64,000 bases of DNA from Streptomyces sp. CB01580. Its GTDB lineage: Bacteria; Actinomycetota; Actinomycetes; Streptomycetales; Streptomycetaceae. Positions 37,245 through 48,060 of the stretch are shown piece by piece (position 1 is the first letter of the stretch; the number at the start of each line of letters is the position of its first letter). The translations under genes and the position numbers were made by a program. The notes below the pieces were generated by a model. That model was not told where the DNA came from. It did no database searches and saw nothing but the letters and a program-made list of their open reading frames with translations. The DNA is taken from NCBI RefSeq assembly GCF_001905795.1, contig NZ_LIXJ01000002.1, positions 207,834 through 271,833 on the forward strand, written 5' to 3'.

Positions 37245-38648
37245 TCACGCCGGTCGCCGCCCCCACTGCACCGCCAGCACCACCAACCCCACTCCCAGCC
37301 AGCACACCCCCACCACCTGGGCGCTCGCGGTCGCCGCCATGATCACCGCGACCAGCACCCCCGCACCCACCACCGGCACCAGCACATGCCGCCACCAGCT
37401 CGGCGGCCCCGCCATCCGGCGTACGGCGAACCAGCCGACCACCGACGCGTGCAGCAGCACGAACGCCGTCAGCGCCCCGATGTCGACGACCGACACCAGA
37501 TGGTCGAGACCGTCGGGGCGCCGGGCCGCCCACACGGCGGCCACCAGCGTGATCGCCGCCGCCAGCAGGATCGCGAACCGCGGTACTCCCGACCGCGGAT
37601 CGACCCTGGACAGCAGCGACGGCAACCGGCGCTCCCTGGCCATCGCGAACACCAGACGTCCCGCGGCCGCCTGCCCCGCCAGCGCCGCGAAGGCCGCCCC
37701 GACCGCCTTGCTGACCGCCACCAGATCGTGCAGCCAGGTTCCGACCGACGCGTCCACCGTGTCGTAGAACGCCGACCCCTGCGCGGCCGGATCGGTGGCC
37801 AGTTCCGCCGACGTCATCGGCTCCAGCAGAGCCGCCAGGTACCCCTGCGCCACGAACAGCGTGCCTGCGAGCACCAGACAGAACAGCACCGCCCGCGCCA
37901 CCTTCGCCGAGCCGCCCGTCACCTCCTCGGCGAACGAGGCGATCGCGTCGAAGCCCAGGTACGACAGCACCGCGACCGACACCGCGCCCAGCACCGCCGA
38001 CAGGGCGAAACCGGAGTCGCCCGTGAACGGGGTCAACCAGCCGCGCTGCGCCCCGCCCCGTAGGAGCACCGCCACCGCCGACACCAGGAATACCAGCAGC
38101 ACCAAGATCTCCATCAACAGGACCGCGAACCCGACCCGGGCGGCGGCCCGTACGCCCCACAGATTGAGCAGCGTAGTCACGACGACGGCGAGCGCCGTCC
38201 ACACCCATCGCGACACCGACGGCACGAGCGCGTTCAGCGCGATCCCGGAGAAGAGGTAGGCGACGGCCGGGATCAGGAGGTAGTCGAGCATCGCCATCCA
38301 CCCCGCGACGAACCCCGCCCCCTCCCCGAGCCCCTTGCGCGCGTAGGCGAAGACCGAACCCGCCAGCGGGGCGACGCGCACCATCTGGGCGTAGCTGAAG
38401 GCCGTGAACGCCATCACGACCGTCGCCGCGACGTAGACCAGCGCGACCGCGCCGCCCGATTTCGCGTCGAGCGTTCCGAACACCCCGACGGGCGCCATCG
38501 GCGCGATGAAGAGGAGTCCGTAGACCACCAGATCCCGGAATCCGAGCGTCCGCCGCAGTCGGCCCGGCTCCTGGTGCGCGCCCTTCACCTCCGTGCCCAC
38601 GTCGCCGCTGTCCCCGCCGTCGCCGCTGCCGCCTCCGGTCCCCGACAT
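37245..38648 (-). CDS. Amino-acid permease (APC superfamily)
   Basis: A 467-residue membrane transporter with about twelve predicted helices. The first helix region [20 protein letters not shown] and the conserved [25 protein letters not shown] identify the APC family. Later landmarks are [14 protein letters not shown] (helix 6) and [10 protein letters not shown]. It resembles the putrescine/amino-acid importers; the substrate is undetermined. The N-terminal 20 residues are Gly-rich and cytoplasmic. The ATG follows GGAGGG at ideal spacing. It is divergent from ispH, sharing a ~100-nt control region. Confidence 0.88.
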   Translation of the reverse strand: MSGTGGGSGDGGDSGDVGTEVKGAHQEPGRLRRTLGFRDLVVYGLLFIAPMAPVGVFGTLDAKSGGAVALVYVAATVVMAFTAFSYAQMVRVAPLAGSVFAYARKGLGEGAGFVAGWMAMLDYLLIPAVAYLFSGIALNALVPSVSRWVWTALAVVVTTLLNLWGVRAAARVGFAVLLMEILVLLVFLVSAVAVLLRGGAQRGWLTPFTGDSGFALSAVLGAVSVAVLSYLGFDAIASFAEEVTGGSAKVARAVLFCLVLAGTLFVAQGYLAALLEPMTSAELATDPAAQGSAFYDTVDASVGTWLHDLVAVSKAVGAAFAALAGQAAAGRLVFAMARERRLPSLLSRVDPRSGVPRFAILLAAAITLVAAVWAARRPDGLDHLVSVVDIGALTAFVLLHASVVGWFAVRRMAGPPSWWRHVLVPVVGAGVLVAVIMAATASAQVVGVCWLGVGLVVLAVQWGRRPA

Positions 38649-38747
38649 GAGCCCTCCGTCGATCGCGCACGCACCAGATCGCGTACGCATCAGTCTGGCG
38701 ACCCCGTCGATCTTCCGCCCGTCCGGCGCGGCCTTACGATGGGGCCC

Positions 38748-39731
38748 ATGACTGCTCCGACACCCCGCCGCGTCCTGCTCGCCGCTCCTCGTGGCTACTG
38801 CGCGGGCGTGGACCGTGCCGTGATCGCCGTGGAGAAGGCCCTGGAGCAGTACGGCTCCCCGGTCTACGTACGCCACGAGATCGTCCACAACAAGTACGTC
38901 GTACAGACCCTGGAGAAGAAGGGCGCGATCTTCGTCGAGGAGACGGCGGAGGTCCCCGAGGGCTCGATCGTGATGTTCTCCGCGCACGGCGTCGCGCCGA
39001 CCGTGCACCAGGAGGCGGCCGAGCGGAAGCTCGCCACGATCGATGCGACCTGCCCCCTGGTCACCAAGGTCCACAAGGAGGCCGTCCGCTTCGCGCAGCA
39101 GGACTTCGACATCCTCCTGATCGGCCACGAGGGCCACGAGGAGGTCATCGGCACCTCAGGCGAGGCCCCCGACCACATCACGCTGGTCGACGGCCCCGAG
39201 GACGTCACCAACGTCGAGGTGCGCGACCCGTCGAGGGTCGTGTGGCTCTCCCAGACCACGCTCTCCGTCGACGAGACGATGGAGACGGTCGGCGCGCTCA
39301 AGGAGAAGTTCCCGCTCCTGGTCTCGCCGCCCAGCGACGACATCTGCTACGCCACGCAGAACCGGCAGACCGCGGTGAAGCAGATGGGCGCGGACGCCGA
39401 CCTCGTGATCGTCGTCGGCTCCAAGAACTCCTCGAACTCGGTCCGCCTGGTCGAGGTCGCCCTCGGCGCCGGTGCCGGCGACGCCCACCTGGTCGACTTC
39501 GCCGATGAGATCGACGAGGCGTGGCTGGAGGGCGTCTCCACGGTCGGTGTCACCTCGGGCGCGTCCGTTCCCGAGGTGCTGGTCGACGGCGTCCTGGAGT
39601 GGCTGTCGCGGCGCGGCTTCGAGGACGTGGAGATCGTGAAGGCGGCCGAGGAGTCCATCACGTTCTCGCTGCCGAAGGAACTCCGCCGCGACCTGCGGGC
39701 CGAAGCCGCTGAACTGGTCGAGGGGAAGTAG
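38748..39731 (+). CDS. ispH: 4-hydroxy-3-methylbut-2-enyl diphosphate reductase IspH
   Basis: A 327-residue [4Fe-4S] enzyme that performs the last step of the MEP pathway, giving IPP and DMAPP in the cytoplasm. The three cluster cysteines are Cys18 ([13 protein letters not shown]), Cys102 (DATCPLV) and Cys200 ([11 protein letters not shown]); VFSAHGVAP and VGSKNSSNS are intact. Translation is placed at the ATG at 38748, where a TACGAT box (38735-38740) sits 7 nt upstream, typical of leaderless transcripts; an ATG at 38739 overlaps that box and is unlikely. The product supplies the prenyl transferase family seen at 3.3 kb. Confidence 0.95.
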   Translation: MTAPTPRRVLLAAPRGYCAGVDRAVIAVEKALEQYGSPVYVRHEIVHNKYVVQTLEKKGAIFVEETAEVPEGSIVMFSAHGVAPTVHQEAAERKLATIDATCPLVTKVHKEAVRFAQQDFDILLIGHEGHEEVIGTSGEAPDHITLVDGPEDVTNVEVRDPSRVVWLSQTTLSVDETMETVGALKEKFPLLVSPPSDDICYATQNRQTAVKQMGADADLVIVVGSKNSSNSVRLVEVALGAGAGDAHLVDFADEIDEAWLEGVSTVGVTSGASVPEVLVDGVLEWLSRRGFEDVEIVKAAEESITFSLPKELRRDLRAEAAELVEGK

Positions 39732-39947
39732 CTCCGACCGAAGCCGACGAAGCCACCGAAGCGGCGGAGTCACCGATGCGGTCGGACCCGCCGAAGCGCC
39801 GGAGCCACCGATGAGGGTGGGGTCGCAGAAGCGCTCGGAACCGTCACAGCCGTCACAGCCGCCCACAGGCGCAGGGCGACCGCGGCGGCTGTGGCGGTTT
39901 CGCGCTCCGGGAAGTGGGCCGGGCCGCCTGCCCGTACCGTGGATTCC

Positions 39948-40688
39948 ATGGAGATCTTCGGCGTGGACATCGGCGGATCCGGGATCAAGGGCGCTCCCGT
40001 TGACCTGGAGCGCGGAGACCTGGCGCAGGAGCGCTACAAAGTACTCACACCGCACCCGGCCACGCCCAAGGACGTGGCCGACCACGTGGCCGAGGTGGTC
40101 GGGCACTTCGGCTGGTCGGGGCCGGTGGGCATCACGTTCCCCGGCGTCGTCACCGACGGGTGCACCCGCTCCGCGGCCAACGTCGACAAGAGCTGGATCG
40201 ACGCGGAGGCCCGCCGGATCCTGAGCGACCGGCTCGGCCTGCCCGTCACCCTCCTGAACGACGCCGACGCCGCGGGCATCGCGGAGATGGCGTTCGGCGC
40301 GGGGAGGGGCCGCGGGGGAACCGTGATCATGCTGACGTTCGGTACGGGGATCGGCAGCGCCCTGTTCACCGACGGCAGGCTCGTCCCCAACACGGAGCTG
40401 GGCCACTTGGAGCTGGACGGCCGCGACGCGGAGACGCACGCCTCCACCAAGGTCAAGGAGGACGAGGGCCTCGGCTGGCACCACTGGGCGCGCAGGGTGC
40501 AGAAGTATCTGATGCACGTGGAGATGCTGTTCTCGCCCGAGCTCTTCATCATCGGCGGCGGGGTCAGCCGCAAGGCCGACAAGTTCCTGCCACTGATCGA
40601 ACACGTCCGGGCCGAGATGGTGCCGGCGGAGCTGCAGAACAACGCGGGCATCGTGGGCGCGGCGATGGCGGCGTCGGACAGGGCGTAG
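39948..40688 (+). CDS. ppgK: Polyphosphate glucokinase PpgK
   Basis: A 246-residue ROK-family kinase that phosphorylates glucose with polyphosphate or ATP. Motifs are FGVDIGGSGIKGAPVD (phosphate 1), GITFPGVVTDG, LLNDADAAGIAE, the TFGTGIGSALF phosphate 2 and the ELGHLELDG region; the acidic KVKEDEGLGWHHWARR is typical of polyphosphate glucokinases. The start at 39948 is set by a TACCGT box (39935-39940) exactly 7 nt before the ATG with no Shine-Dalgarno sequence, pointing to a leaderless mRNA. It follows ispH by 216 nt of repeat-like CCGAAGC-rich DNA. Confidence 0.93.
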   Translation: MEIFGVDIGGSGIKGAPVDLERGDLAQERYKVLTPHPATPKDVADHVAEVVGHFGWSGPVGITFPGVVTDGCTRSAANVDKSWIDAEARRILSDRLGLPVTLLNDADAAGIAEMAFGAGRGRGGTVIMLTFGTGIGSALFTDGRLVPNTELGHLELDGRDAETHASTKVKEDEGLGWHHWARRVQKYLMHVEMLFSPELFIIGGGVSRKADKFLPLIEHVRAEMVPAELQNNAGIVGAAMAASDRA

Positions 40689-40960
40689 ATCGGACAGGGC
40701 GCAGAGGCGCGGAAGCCGGAAGGGCCGCGGGGGCGTGCGTACAGTGCCTGTCCGCCGGGCGGCCGTGTACGAGCCGTGAGCCATACGCAAGCGCCCCCAC
40801 GCAGACGTACACCCTGCGTGCGTACGCCCCGGCAAGGAGCGCGCACCGACCTGCGAACGAGCCCCCGAGCCCGGCTCGGGGGCTCCGCCCCGGCCTCGGG
40901 GGGCCCGAGGGCCCGGACTCGGCAACGGCCCGAGGCTCTCCGCACCGGCCGCCGCCGTGG

Positions 40961-41575
40961 TCAGCGCCGGGGACGGCGCGTCTCCCTCGGGTCGCGGGGC
41001 GCCTGCGCGGCGGACATCTCCCGGCGCTGCCGTTGCCGCAGGCGCATCATCCGTACCTTCCGCACGGTCGTGATGAGCCCGGCGACGAGCGTGCCGCCGT
41101 ACAGCCAGCCCGCGTGCACGGCGAGGGCGGTGACGAGCGCCATGGTCTGACCGGCGAAACCTCCGTCACCGCCGGAGATCGGGATGATCCCGACGGCGAA
41201 CGCGATCGGCACGATGATCGGGGCCGTCACCAGGTCTGCGGGCCGCACCCACAGCGCGGTCAGCGCGCTGACCGGCAGGAACAGCACGCCGTACACGGTC
41301 GCCGAGCCGTCGAACAGCAGCGAGTCGAGGCACGCCAGCACGAACATGACGGCGGCGGCGAAGAGCCCCGCGCCGATGCCGGTCAGCCGGGGATTGGGCA
41401 GCCTGCGGAGCGCGAGAACGACGGGCGGCACCGGCCGGGACCGGCCTCCCGGCTTCGCGTCCACCACCCGGTAGGCGGTGGCGGCTTCGTCGATGGTGCC
41501 CTGCGGGGACGGCGGGGCCTGCTGGGACTGGCCGCGCTGCGGGCGCTGCGGGGGACGTGTTCTGGGCTGCTCCAC
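40961..41575 (-). CDS. DUF6542-type membrane protein
   Basis: A 204-residue integral membrane protein with a disordered, Gln/Pro/Arg-rich cytoplasmic N-terminus (about residues 1-55), then a compact block of four hydrophobic helices (about 65-165: TGIGAGLFAAAVMFVLACL, LFLPVSALTALWV, APIIVPIAFAVGIIP, HAGWLYGGTLVAGLI) and a strongly basic tail (RRMRLRQRQRREM-like). Function unknown. The GTG at 41575 has no Shine-Dalgarno sequence; a TACGTT box (41582-41587) ends 6 nt before it, so the mRNA should be leaderless. It converges on ppgK and is divergent from ychF. Confidence 0.75.
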   Translation of the reverse strand: MEQPRTRPPQRPQRGQSQQAPPSPQGTIDEAATAYRVVDAKPGGRSRPVPPVVLALRRLPNPRLTGIGAGLFAAAVMFVLACLDSLLFDGSATVYGVLFLPVSALTALWVRPADLVTAPIIVPIAFAVGIIPISGGDGGFAGQTMALVTALAVHAGWLYGGTLVAGLITTVRKVRMMRLRQRQRREMSAAQAPRDPRETRRPRR

Positions 41576-42086
41576 CGTGACAACGTAGGTCGCCGGACGG
41601 CAGGAAGCGGGTGCGGGACACGCCCTTTGGGTGACGTCGGGGGTGAGTTCGATGCCACACGGCCGAACGGGAACCGAACCACTCCTGACCGAGCCGGGTC
41701 CGCTCCCGGCCCGAACGGCCGACTTCCCACCGGCTTCCCGTCGGTTTCGCATCGGATTCCACGGCCCTCGGAACGCGGGGCCGCGCCTACGGGAGGTCCC
41801 GGAGGTCCCGGGCGGTCCGTGCCTGCGGGACCCCTGGGCCGCGCCCACGGGAACCCGGGCCGTCGATGCCCGCGGGGCCCCTGGGCCGCCCGGCCGTCCG
41901 TGCCCGCCGGGACGCCGACCCGTGACCGGCGGGCCCCGGGGACCGGGCCGGGCCCGTCGGAGCCTCGGGCCGTGCCTGCCGGAGCCCGGTTGCCGGACCG
42001 GCTGCTCGCCCCCGCCCGTAAACTGGAGAATCGGCCCACCCGGGCCGAGGCCACCCCGCCCTCCCATCCTTCAGGAAGTCGCCAAC
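41576..42086. other. Divergent region between the DUF6542 and ychF genes
   Basis: About 510 nt. The middle (about 41790-41990) is built of degenerate GC-rich repeats around CCCCTGGGCCGC and CCGTGCCTGC. A TAAACT box at about 42019-42024 could be the ychF -10 element. The other side holds the leaderless promoter of the DUF6542 gene. No additional gene is seen. Confidence 0.5.
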
Positions 42087-43175
<1,089 letters not shown>

Positions 43176-43227
43176 GCGGATGAAGCAGCACCGCATTGGC
43201 CGGCCTGGCAAAACATGCAGGTGAGAT

Positions 43228-43255
43228 GGGGTCGACTCTTTCGGGAGTCGGCCCC
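43228..43255 (+). terminator. Terminator after ychF
   Basis: Arms 43228-43238 and 43245-43255 pair over 11 bp (one G-U) with a 6-nt loop, about 50 nt after the stop codon. Confidence 0.7.
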
Positions 43256-43410
43256 TTGCCGGTTTGCGTGCTGGATGGGTGCTGGACTTCCTGACGCATG
43301 GTCATCTGGACATGGCTGGAAGGCGGCGCCGAGGGGGCGTTGGCGGCTGACGGGACGCGCACGCGGAACCGCCCCGGTGTGTCGGCCCTCCCCATGAGGT
43401 CTCCGAGACC

Positions 43411-43646
43411 CTAGTGCCGCTCCCGGCAACGTTTGCCCCGTCGCACCATCCGGCACGCACTCCCCCAAGGCCTTAAGGGCCAGGGGGGACCCCCTTCGGC
43501 GTTGGCCGAGAGCCCACGTAGCCCTTCCCTAAGCTCTCGACTTCGTTCGAGCAGGGGAGACCCCATCCGAGGGCTTTCGGCCGCCTTGCGATCGCACGTA
43601 CCGGACGCCGTTCCTTCCGGGCAAACCTTGGCGGTCACGGCACTAG
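43411..43646. mobile_element. MITE-like element with inverted termini and CTAG flanks
   Basis: A 236-bp non-coding element. The left end (43411-43438) and right end (43619-43646) are inverted repeats matching at 23 of 28 positions, starting CTAGTGCCG and running to TTTGCCC. CTAG at both edges (43411-43414 and 43643-43646) is consistent with a TA/CTAG target duplication as in IS630-type elements. The inside has no transposase frame but contains hairpins such as CTCGA-CTTCGT-TCGAG. The right CTAG supplies the TAG stop codon of the adjoining leftward gene. A non-autonomous transposable element is the best reading; similar termini elsewhere would confirm it. Confidence 0.75.
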
Positions 43647-44812
43647 TCGGCAAGTGGTTCGAGCATCGGTTGGAAGGAGGAGTCCTCCTCGTCGGAGGCG
43701 TACGGGAGGAAGCCGTCGGGAACGGTACGGGCGGCAGTGGCGAGGAGGCGGGCCAGGACTTCCCGCTCGGTGGCCGGGGGGAGCCGAAGGGTGGCGAGCA
43801 GTCGGTCGCGGACGGTGGGGTGGTCCGGGTGGTCGTCGAGGTAGTCGGAGTTGAGAGCAGGAGGGCGGAAGCCGGCCAGGGCGTCGTGCCAGGACGGGAG
43901 GACGATGGCGAGGGTGAGGGCCTCGGCCAGGGACTCGGCGATCAATGACGCCTGGCCCTCGGAGTCGGTGTAGAGGACGGGGCGGGGCCCGTCGGAGACG
44001 GCCGGGCCGCAGAGGTAGTGGGTGCCCCCCGCGTTACAGCCGGCGACGGGCTCCACCGGCAGGCTGTTGGGCAGGGCGATCGACTCGATCGGCTCGGTGC
44101 GGGCGAGGTCGAACTCGCCGTCGCAGGCCAGGTAGGAGGCGACCTCGGGATGCGCGGTGATCCTGCGGAGCAGGGCGGCGTCCGAGAGAGCGGCCGGGTT
44201 GAGGGCCGCGGCGATCGCAGGAGTGAGGGGGCTTCCGGCAAGGACGTGGCGGACGGCGTCGAGGGGGATGGGACGTTCGTAGTAATCCTCGAAGTGGGCC
44301 TGGACGGTCTCGGGGGAGCGGTCGGCCAGGAGGCGAAAGAGGAAGCCGGAGCCGTCCGGGTCGTCACTGCCCGGCGGGAAGGCGATGGCCGAGCCGGTGC
44401 GCCAGGCCGTGTCGCCGGTTTCCCGCCACAGACAGGCGGTGACGCGAGGGGCGTCGATACCCTCGTCGCGGAAGGCGGGTTCGTTCAGGAGCGGACTCAG
44501 CGCGGCAGGTACTTCGTCGATGACGCCGGGCCAGACCTGCTCGTCGTCCGTCCCGTACGGGCTCATCTCCGACTCGTGGTCGAAGCCGCGTATGAGCACG
44601 CCGGCCAGGGTGAAGAGTACGGAGAAGTCGTCTCCCGAGCCGTTCTTCATCAGGGCTGCCTCTTCACCAGGGCCCCAGGCCGTGTCGAAGGTGTGGCGGC
44701 AGAACCGCGGATCGTCGCCGATCGTGGCGTCCAGAAGCGCCAACGCGTGCAGATGAGCGCGGAGTTCGGCGGGGCCAGGGAGATGGGCGGCGGTCTCGTG
44801 CACAGTGCTCAT
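43643..44812 (-). CDS. Hypothetical protein, possibly SUKH-like
   Basis: A 389-residue acidic, soluble protein with no signal peptide or membrane helix that I do not recognise. The C-terminal half has GCNAGGTHYLCGP and PVLYTDSEGQASLIAESLAEAL, a pattern (glycine-rich strand, 'pV', then a helix preceding 'laeSl') that loosely recalls the SUKH/SMI1-KNR4 immunity fold. The N-terminal half looks helical. The ATG at 44812 has no good ribosome binding site. Its stop codon TAG is formed by the CTAG flank of the MITE-like element, so its 3' end abuts the insertion. Function unknown; a toxin-immunity link is speculation. Confidence 0.65.
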   Translation of the reverse strand: MSTVHETAAHLPGPAELRAHLHALALLDATIGDDPRFCRHTFDTAWGPGEEAALMKNGSGDDFSVLFTLAGVLIRGFDHESEMSPYGTDDEQVWPGVIDEVPAALSPLLNEPAFRDEGIDAPRVTACLWRETGDTAWRTGSAIAFPPGSDDPDGSGFLFRLLADRSPETVQAHFEDYYERPIPLDAVRHVLAGSPLTPAIAAALNPAALSDAALLRRITAHPEVASYLACDGEFDLARTEPIESIALPNSLPVEPVAGCNAGGTHYLCGPAVSDGPRPVLYTDSEGQASLIAESLAEALTLAIVLPSWHDALAGFRPPALNSDYLDDHPDHPTVRDRLLATLRLPPATEREVLARLLATAARTVPDGFLPYASDEEDSSFQPMLEPLAD

Positions 44813-45232
44813 GGCGCCATGCAAGCATCCGCCACTGACAACTCGGCACGGCCTGGCTCGGGCAGTCGTGCGCGCAGCCCTGTGGAGGACGTTCCGCGCC
44901 AACGTGTGACCTGGCCGGTGCAAGGCCGTCCGACCCGGGATGTCCGCAGCAGGGTAGGGGCGGTGGGTCCCATCCGCGCAGTCTCATCGGCCGACCGGTC
45001 GGCTCCGGCGTCAGGTATGTCCAGCCGGCGAAGGTCCGCCGGTTCAGTGCGTGGTGGGTGAGATGGCGCCATGTCACCGGCCTGGTGAATCGGCAGGTCG
45101 GCAGGGGCGGGCGGCCGGGCGGTTCGCGAGCATTCGGTTCAGGTGAGCAGCACTCAGGTGTTCGGGTGCGCCGGGCCGCCTCGTACGCCAGACGTACGGG
45201 ACGGCCGTCGGAGGGATCCGCGCACCCGCCGA
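44813..45232. other. Intergenic region without recognisable gene
   Basis: About 420 nt between two leftward genes. I see only a short CGTACG-ccaga-CGTACG inverted repeat (45182-45198) near the end of the GH65 gene and no tRNA, repeat array or supported frame. Confidence 0.45.
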
Positions 45233-47926
45233 TCAGGGCTGTCTGACCGTCAGTTCCCGTACGCTCGCCGGCTTCTCCGGGTCCGGTGCGGTGACCGTCA
45301 GGCGCACCAGGCGGGCCGTCGCGCCCGGGTGGTACGGGTGCCAGACGGTGCCGGTCGTCGAGGTTTCCAGGCGGTACGGGACGGAGCGCGCGTCCGTCCA
45401 TTCCAGGTGGACGGAGGTCACCGGGGCGGCGCGTCCCAGGTCGACCGTCAGTGAGCCCGTCGCGCCGTCCGGGGACCAGGAGGTGGCCGGGCTGCCGTCG
45501 ACGGCGGCCACCGCATACAGGCCGGGGGACTCGGAGGTCGCTGTCACCGGACGGCAGCGGGCCGCGTCCGTCGTGGCGGCGAGGTCGGGGCGGCGGGTGG
45601 GGAGGGCGAGGGTGCCCGTGAGGAGGCGGGGGCCGGTGGGGGTGTGGAGGGTGAACGGGGTGCCGGAGGTCAGACGGACCGTGGTCGTCAGGGGGCCGAT
45701 AGCGATGTCGAAGACGCGGCCCCGGTAACGCAGGCCTGTCAGCGTGACGCCGCGGCCGAGCTGCGGGGGCAGCAGGGGGTCGAGCCGTACCCCGTCCTCG
45801 CGCAGCCGAAGCCCCGTCAGCCCGTGGGTGAAGACCTGGAGGAAACCGCCCTTCCCGGTGAGGAAGTCCTCGGCGGGGGCCCCGGCCAGCGGGTCCTGGG
45901 CGCCCGCCTTCGCGCCCCGTGCCTCGCTGAACAGGGCGTACGGGCCGCGCATGAACGGGCGCACGGACCGCTGGAGGTAGGTGTACGTCGCACAGCCGGC
46001 CTCCCCGATCGTGGCCGCGTCGATCGCGTGGACCGAGTCCGTCATGGCCGGACCGTCCGGGTCGGTGCGGGTGGCGTAGTAGTCGAGCGTGGCCGCGGCG
46101 GCGCCCGGCTCCATCGGCCATTCCAGCGGATAGAGCAGCAGCACCGTGTCGGCCTGCTTGATCGTCGAGCCGTTGTAGCCCGCGTACTGGAGGAACAGCT
46201 TGCGCGCCGGGTCGTACGGGATGCGCAGACCGTCCGCGACCCGTGTCCACTCGGCCGGTGCGGGGTGTCCGAGCAGGCGCGCGGCGCGGGCGGCGTTGCG
46301 CAGGGCGGTAGCGGCGACGGCGTTGGTGAAGACCCCGTCGGTGACGCCGTTGCTGTACTCGTCGGGGCCCGCGACGTCCTTGAGCGAATAGCTGCCGTCG
46401 CCGTTCGCGGTGGCCCGGGAGGTCCAGAACTCGGCGATGCCTCGGAGCAGCGGCCAGCCGTGTCCGGACAGCCAGGCGCGGTCCCCGGTCGCCAGGTAGT
46501 ACTGCCAGACGGCGAGCGAGACATCGCCCTGGAGGTGGATCTGGGTGAGGCAGTGCGGGGGGTCCCAGCTGTGGCACTCCTTCCACAGGTCGCCCCGGCT
46601 CGCGCTCGTCCACGGGTAGAACAGGCCCCGGTACCCGAGCTTGCGGGCGTTGGCGCGGGCGGCTGCGCGGGTGCGGTAGCGGTACTCCACGATCGAACGG
46701 GCCGCTTCGGGACGGGTGACGAGCAGCCCGGGGTACATCCAGATCTCGGCATCCCAGAAGATCAGGCCGGCATAGTCGTCGCTGGTCAGCCCGGTCGGGG
46801 CGATGCTGTCAAGGGAGCCGGACCGGGTGGCGGTGAGCAGGCCGTACTGCGCGGATCGCAGCCATTTCCGCAGCTCGGGGCTGTCCGGTACGGAGATGTC
46901 GGCCGCCCATGCCCTGCGCCAGACCGCGGCGTTCGCGGCGAGTATGTCCGTCCAGCCGCGCCGGGCCGCGCGCGTCGACGCCGCGCGGGCGGTGGTGCGC
47001 GGGTCGGACGAGGTGAGCGTGGTGTCGACGCCGACGTACTTCTCGAAGGTGTACGTGCGCCCGGCGCGCACCTGGCGCGTGCTCGTCCGGTGCGCGCCGG
47101 TTGGCGAGGTGCCGGTCTGTCGGCTGCCGGTCTGTGGGTTGTCTGCCCGTGGGTTGCCGGACCCGTGCGTCGTACCCGGTCCGGAGGTGCGCAGGGTCTG
47201 GGCGATCGCGCCCGTCGTTCCGGTCCCCCGGGTGCGGAACGTGCCGTCGGGCTCCAGGTCGATGCGGCGCGCGCCCTGTGGGTCCAGCCGGGCGGTGACG
47301 GTCGCGGTGCCGTTCCAGCGCGGGGTCATGCGCAGCCGTACGGCGCCGGTGTGCGCGTCGGACCGGTCGGCGAGCACTTCGTACGTGAGGTCCGTCGCGC
47401 GTCCGTCGGCCGTGGTCCAGCGCAGCGACGTGCGCACCAGACCGCAGCGGAGGAACAGCGTCTGGCGGTAGCGCGAGATCCGGGCCGGTGGCGTGTCGGA
47501 GCCGTAGGTCTCGTCGCCGACGCGTACGTCGAGGGTCGTCCAGCTCGGCAGGGCGGCGATCACCTCGCGGCCGGCGGCGAGGTTCTTGTCGCGTCCGTAC
47601 AGGCCGGAGACGAAGGCGCCGTCGTAGCGCGGGGTGAACAGCGGCCAGCCGGTCTTCTCGCCCGTCGCCGCGTATCCCGCGCCCGCGGCGGGCACCCGGT
47701 GGCCCAGGTATCCGTTGCCGACGTACGGGGTGTAGCCGCCGGCCTCCCCGAATCGTGTGGAGGACAGGGCCCAGGCGGGGTCGGCGTCGTGGTCGCAGTC
47801 GGTGGGCGCGGGCGAGCGGGGCACGGCCGCGTAGGAGGCGGGCGGCGGCGGTGCGATCAGGACACCCGCGACCAGGGACGTCAGGGATGCCAGGGACGTG
47901 AGGAGACAGATGCGGGAGAGGCTCAC
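45233..47926 (-). CDS. Secreted GH65-type glycoside hydrolase with C-terminal discoidin-like domain
   Basis: An 897-residue exported protein. A signal peptide covers about residues 1-33 (LSRICLLTSLASLTSLVAG). The N-terminal super-sandwich domain (FGEAGGYTPYVGNGYLGHR) and the (alpha/alpha)6 catalytic barrel with IFWDAEIWMYPGLL, LTQIHLQGDVSLAVWQYYLATG and KDVAGPDEYSNGVTDG, whose Glu is the likely general acid, fit family GH65 (acid trehalase/kojibiose-type). The last ~125 residues look like an F5/8C carbohydrate-binding domain (DGSPATSWSPDG, VTSVHLEWTDARSVPYRL). A low-complexity Thr/Gly/Arg insert (about 255-285) interrupts the N-terminal domain. A TACGTT box 6 nt before the GTG suggests a leaderless mRNA. 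Substrate is inferred only. Confidence 0.82.
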   Translation of the reverse strand: MSLSRICLLTSLASLTSLVAGVLIAPPPPASYAAVPRSPAPTDCDHDADPAWALSSTRFGEAGGYTPYVGNGYLGHRVPAAGAGYAATGEKTGWPLFTPRYDGAFVSGLYGRDKNLAAGREVIAALPSWTTLDVRVGDETYGSDTPPARISRYRQTLFLRCGLVRTSLRWTTADGRATDLTYEVLADRSDAHTGAVRLRMTPRWNGTATVTARLDPQGARRIDLEPDGTFRTRGTGTTGAIAQTLRTSGPGTTHGSGNPRADNPQTGSRQTGTSPTGAHRTSTRQVRAGRTYTFEKYVGVDTTLTSSDPRTTARAASTRAARRGWTDILAANAAVWRRAWAADISVPDSPELRKWLRSAQYGLLTATRSGSLDSIAPTGLTSDDYAGLIFWDAEIWMYPGLLVTRPEAARSIVEYRYRTRAAARANARKLGYRGLFYPWTSASRGDLWKECHSWDPPHCLTQIHLQGDVSLAVWQYYLATGDRAWLSGHGWPLLRGIAEFWTSRATANGDGSYSLKDVAGPDEYSNGVTDGVFTNAVAATALRNAARAARLLGHPAPAEWTRVADGLRIPYDPARKLFLQYAGYNGSTIKQADTVLLLYPLEWPMEPGAAAATLDYYATRTDPDGPAMTDSVHAIDAATIGEAGCATYTYLQRSVRPFMRGPYALFSEARGAKAGAQDPLAGAPAEDFLTGKGGFLQVFTHGLTGLRLREDGVRLDPLLPPQLGRGVTLTGLRYRGRVFDIAIGPLTTTVRLTSGTPFTLHTPTGPRLLTGTLALPTRRPDLAATTDAARCRPVTATSESPGLYAVAAVDGSPATSWSPDGATGSLTVDLGRAAPVTSVHLEWTDARSVPYRLETSTTGTVWHPYHPGATARLVRLTVTAPDPEKPASVRELTVRQP

Positions 47927-48060
47927 CGTACGAACGTAGGGAAGTGCGCTCCGGGCACAGGGGCACGGCGCGCGGCGCACGGGTGAACGCCGGGCCGGGC
48001 GCCTCGTCCCGGTGAGAGCTTCGTCCTGGTGGTGTTTCGTTCCGGTGAGTGCTTTGGCCC

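Noticed and set aside
44664..46613. A 649-codon leftward frame spanning the end of the GH65-type gene and the start of the unknown gene
   Set aside because: It crosses a real gene boundary and is out of frame with both well-supported genes.
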